Assembly: GCA_014621425.1 (NCBI GenBank)
Contig: JAANBB010000792.1
Span: 1 to 10,176, forward strand
Direction of reading: 5' to 3'
DNA: 10,176 nt
Source: Cylindrodendrum hubeiense
Taxonomy: Eukaryota; Ascomycota; Sordariomycetes; Hypocreales; Nectriaceae
Made by a program: the position numbers and the translations under genes. Shown here piece by piece: positions 8,020 to 10,176 of this stretch (position 1 is the first letter of the stretch; the number at the start of each line of letters is the position of its first letter). Under the pieces are notes generated by a model, which did not search any database, was not told the origin of the DNA, and saw nothing but the letters and a program-made list of their open reading frames with translations.

Positions 8020-8733
8020 TCAGTTAGCCACCACCAACGACGCCTCCTTCCCTCGATCCCGATCCGACTCTCTCTCTTCTCCAGAGACCATTGCGAGCCC
8101 AGCATCCGATGCCATAATCGGCCGAGGTAGCTGTCGAGACAGTCCATACCAGACCTCTCCGTATGCAAAGTTCAGTGCCTCATACAGCAGCACCGTGATG
8201 TCGAAACCCTCGGCTCCCCGATCGACCGCTCCTTGTATCTTGGCCACGTGCCGTCTCGTTCGAAGATATACCGATGACGCCCACATAAAGCTCCGGTGAG
8301 CCTGCATGGCGGCCCGTGGCGCCAGCCAGTTAAGGTACGATGTCAAGTCGGCGGCGAGCGTGTCTGGGACCCGAAGAACACGGACGAGGCCGATAACGTG
8401 GGCGAAGAGACGTGGAGACTGGGACATTTCCTGCTGATCCAAGATGTACATGGGATGCGTGACGCCTGGAATCCCTCCAGGCGGGACAAAAAGTAGACGG
8501 TGGAGCATGAACCAGGTCCCATCGCCGAGGCCGCGGTGCCAGTAGAGCCCCCACTGGAATTCTTCGTTGCCATATCCCTGGGCGCACGAAGTCTCGTAGA
8601 TGCTCGGGTCGAGGGTGTTGGGGAGACATGAGGGATAGTCGTGGGTATTGCCCGTGTCCCACTCCGGCGTATGAGAAGTGGAAATGGTCAGATACAGAGT
8701 CCCGGGCTGGAGGTCTCGTACGGGATAACCCAT
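8020..8733 (-). CDS. Single-exon orphan protein with an FQWGLYWH motif, 237 aa
   Basis: The frame is open without introns and ends at TGA 8022-8020. The start ATG 8733 (A at -3, protein begins MGYPVRDLQPGTLYLTIS) is preferred; an in-frame ATG at 8796 would add 21 residues. The open frame further upstream has no ATG. Composition is protein-like, with many aromatic residues. Near residues 59-66 is FQWGLYWH, within a likely beta-rich first half, followed by GDGTWFMLHR. The second half (about 100-200) looks helical, with RLFAHVIGLVRVLRVPD and FDITVLLYEALNFAYGEVWY. No signal peptide or membrane segment is evident. The C-terminal 25 residues are charged and low in complexity. From memory, an uncharacterised group of ascomycete proteins shares a Phe-x-Trp-Gly-x-Tyr-x-His core early in the chain, so this is probably a lineage-expanded hypothetical family; no activity is proposed. 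Confidence 0.8.
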   Translation of the reverse strand: MGYPVRDLQPGTLYLTISTSHTPEWDTGNTHDYPSCLPNTLDPSIYETSCAQGYGNEEFQWGLYWHRGLGDGTWFMLHRLLFVPPGGIPGVTHPMYILDQQEMSQSPRLFAHVIGLVRVLRVPDTLAADLTSYLNWLAPRAAMQAHRSFMWASSVYLRTRRHVAKIQGAVDRGAEGFDITVLLYEALNFAYGEVWYGLSRQLPRPIMASDAGLAMVSGEERESDRDRGKEASLVVAN

Positions 8734-9550
8734 GATGCAAACCTTTGGTCTCGAATGGCAGAGGTAAGTCTGGAGTAGAACGTTTGTGGTGTGCATGTGT
8801 TGTTGCGAGATGAAATAGTTCAGTCCTGTGTTTTGCAACACTGGCTGCTAGTCGGGGCGAAGTTGACAGGCATGGCTTGGTTTCCTGACAGCTGTTGACG
8901 GCCTTCTGGTGCAGCGGTGACCGCCTGGGCAGCTGGCAGGTTTCATCTTGACAAACTTCATTCCTTACCTAGTCGCGACTGTTCTTCATATTAATTTAAC
9001 AGTTCGACGACTTGTTCGCTGAGATTCCTTTTGTGGTTAGACCGCCAACCTTTCCTGTTTGGACTGATAGGTCGCGCGAAACCAAGACGGTTCGGTGCAT
9101 CAAAGGCCGAGTTCGGGTGAAGGCCTGCTGAGGCTGTATTGGCCTAGATCCCACATTTCAATCCCAAAAGGCGAGCATTGAGAAGGATTCAGGCTCAATG
9201 ACTGTGGTTCCGGTTGCTCTCCACCGGCACATGCACATAAAACATCCCACCAGCTCGACGGGAGCTCCGTCCAGGATGTTGAAATCCCGGCAGAGGAAAC
9301 CCGAATTAGCGGAACCCCCGAAGCGCGACCGTGCTGTCCCGGTGCAGGTGACAGGCGCAAATGCGAAAATCAGCAGCCAAACAGCAAATCAGATCCCATG
9401 ACCTCGTCGAATCACACACACATCGCGCCAACTGGTTTTGACGCGGTCATCTCCACCGAGCACCCGAGGCGCAATGCCATGGATTGGATCGCGTCGCAGC
9501 GTGGTCAAAGCCGAGAAACCGGCCGGTAAAGCCGGGCAAACCGCCGATAG

Positions 9551-9634
9551 GTGGGGATATGGAGATATCCCTATTTAGCCAGCGCATCAAAGCTGGCCGC
9601 TGGCGGCGGGGGACGGGGCAACTGGAGACTGGAG
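9551..9634 (+). promoter_or_regulatory. Candidate CreA/CRE-1 site cluster upstream of galactokinase
   Basis: Four hexamers fit the SYGGRG consensus of the carbon-catabolite repressor CreA: GTGGGG at 9551-9556, GCGGGG at 9606-9611, and CTGGAG at 9622-9627 and 9629-9634, the last two as a direct repeat. They lie about 360-440 nt before the start codon. Glucose repression of a galactokinase gene would make biological sense. The consensus is degenerate and frequent in G-rich DNA, so clustering and position are the only support. Confidence 0.35.
9554..9571. repeat. Perfect 7-bp inverted repeat, gggatat-ggag-atatccc
   Basis: The arms gggatat (9554-9560) and atatccc (9565-9571) are exactly complementary around a 4-nt centre. 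The element contains GATA cores on both strands, and a further GATA occurs at 9546-9549. It lies about 420 nt upstream of the galactokinase ATG, so it may be a dimeric factor or GATA-factor site. Confidence 0.5.
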
Positions 9635-9991
9635 TTGGCCGCGAAGCCGGCTGGTGAGGTCACTCCACGACGGACACTTTTCTTAATCGTGCTGGTGGGA
9701 CGACAACTTGAACTCTTCTTTCCTCCTCATCATCGAGACTTTTGGCATTGGCAAGACGATTGGAACCAACTGAAGCACTGAAGCATTGCCCCAGGACCCT
9801 CACAAAGGCTTTCTGCGACGAGACAAGCAAAGCCATCCCACTTCAACACCACGAGACGAGGGGCCACTGCGGGGCATCATCATATCACCAGATCTCGTGC
9901 TTTGCGACAAGACGGCAAACCCGCCTGAAACCAATTCCCGCTGCATTTTAGAATAGTCAGAGAGGCATCCTCGCTCTCGCCCGTGACCAAC

Positions 9992-10176
9992 ATGTCCGGC
10001 CCAGTCCCCATCGCCAGCGCCCTCAGCGACATCTATCCCGCCGACGCCCTCGCCACCGAGGCTCCGCGATGGAACAACCTCGTCACCAAGTTTGAGGCCC
10101 TCTACGGCCACCCGGCCAGCTTCGTCGCCCGCTCGCCCGGCCGCGTCAACATCATCGGCGAGCACATCGACTACTC
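9992..10176 (+). CDS. GAL1: Galactokinase, N-terminal part (cut by window edge)
   Basis: The frame opens at ATG 9992 in context CCAACATGTC and stays open for 61 codons plus two bases to the window edge. Residues 49-61 include GRVNIIGEHIDY, which fits the galactokinase signature G-R-x-N-[LIV]-I-G-[DE]-H-x-D-Y, where the substrate sugar is bound. The preceding WNNLVTKFEALYGH stretch is the usual helix before this motif in GHMP-family galactokinases. The enzyme phosphorylates galactose to galactose-1-phosphate with ATP, the first committed step of the Leloir pathway in the cytosol. The ATP-binding glycine/serine loop and the C-terminal motif would lie right of the window; fungal enzymes are about 520 aa. 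No intron is seen in this part. The early position of the signature (residue 50) is normal. Confidence 0.97.
   Translation, partial: MSGPVPIASALSDIYPADALATEAPRWNNLVTKFEALYGHPASFVARSPGRVNIIGEHIDY

Larger units (their letters stand above)
8734..9991. other. Divergent intergenic region before galactokinase
   Basis: This 1.26-kb region lies between the divergently transcribed orphan gene and galactokinase, so it should hold both promoters. No coding sequence is supported. The part near galactokinase is G-rich on the plus strand (9540-9660), then has a pyrimidine tract (about 9713-9732) of the kind often found just before fungal transcription starts. The remainder shows nothing specific. Confidence 0.5.

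Noticed and set aside
8734..8841. Upstream extension of the orphan gene to 8841
   Set aside because: The frame is open but begins at GTG, not an ATG; the first real ATGs are 8796 and 8733.
9800..10165. 121-residue open frame, minus strand
   Set aside because: Its N-terminal half is antisense to the galactokinase coding sequence, and its Gly/Val/Ala-rich content is the expected shadow.
1..10176. CRISPR array, tRNA, rRNA, transposon or gene-cluster system
   Set aside because: No spaced repeats, no tRNA-like T-arm with pairing acceptor ends, no transposase or reverse-transcriptase motifs and no long terminal repeats were seen; the genes have unrelated functions.

Overview
The window looks like nuclear DNA of a filamentous ascomycete, most likely a Sordariomycete. 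Genes are short and mostly interrupted by small introns (47-110 nt) with GTAAGT/GTATGT-type donors and CTAAC/CTGAC-type branch sites. Coding third positions are C/G-rich. The products are typical of fungi: SGT2, a RING-CH ligase, a cysteine-rich metallothionein and galactokinase. The metallothionein most resembles, from memory, the short MSGCGCAS...CPHK proteins of Colletotrichum and Podospora, so Glomerellales or a neighbouring order is a reasonable but unproven guess.

Layout from left to right. (1) 1-507, minus: 5' part of an SGT2-like co-chaperone gene, cut by the left edge; its first coding exon is only the ATG. (2) 1283-2835, minus: a two-exon gene for a 497-aa membrane-bound RING-CH (MARCH-type) E3 ubiquitin ligase. 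(3) 2836-5009: about 2.2 kb with one weakly supported two-exon orphan gene (3354-3796, minus) and otherwise no clear genes. (4) 5010-5873, plus: a two-exon gene for a 252-aa four-span membrane protein. (5) 6272-6448, minus: a complete 26-aa metallothionein gene with a 9-nt last exon and a good TATA box at 6573-6580. Genes 4 and 5 converge on a 398-nt spacer that holds a 12-bp tandem repeat. (6) 6449-8019: about 1.6 kb of metallothionein promoter and apparently non-coding DNA. (7) 8020-8733, minus: a single-exon protein of unknown function. (8) 8734-9991: a divergent intergenic region with candidate CreA-type sites and an inverted repeat near galactokinase. (9) 9992 to the right edge, plus: the N-terminus of galactokinase.

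The recognised genes have unrelated housekeeping or stress roles: tail-anchored protein targeting, membrane ubiquitination, metal binding and galactose catabolism. They do not form a visible cluster or pathway. I found no mobile element, CRISPR array, tRNA or rRNA. I see no evidence for an undescribed multi-gene system. The most interesting items are micro-exon gene structures that automated annotation would probably miss, and two or three orphan proteins.
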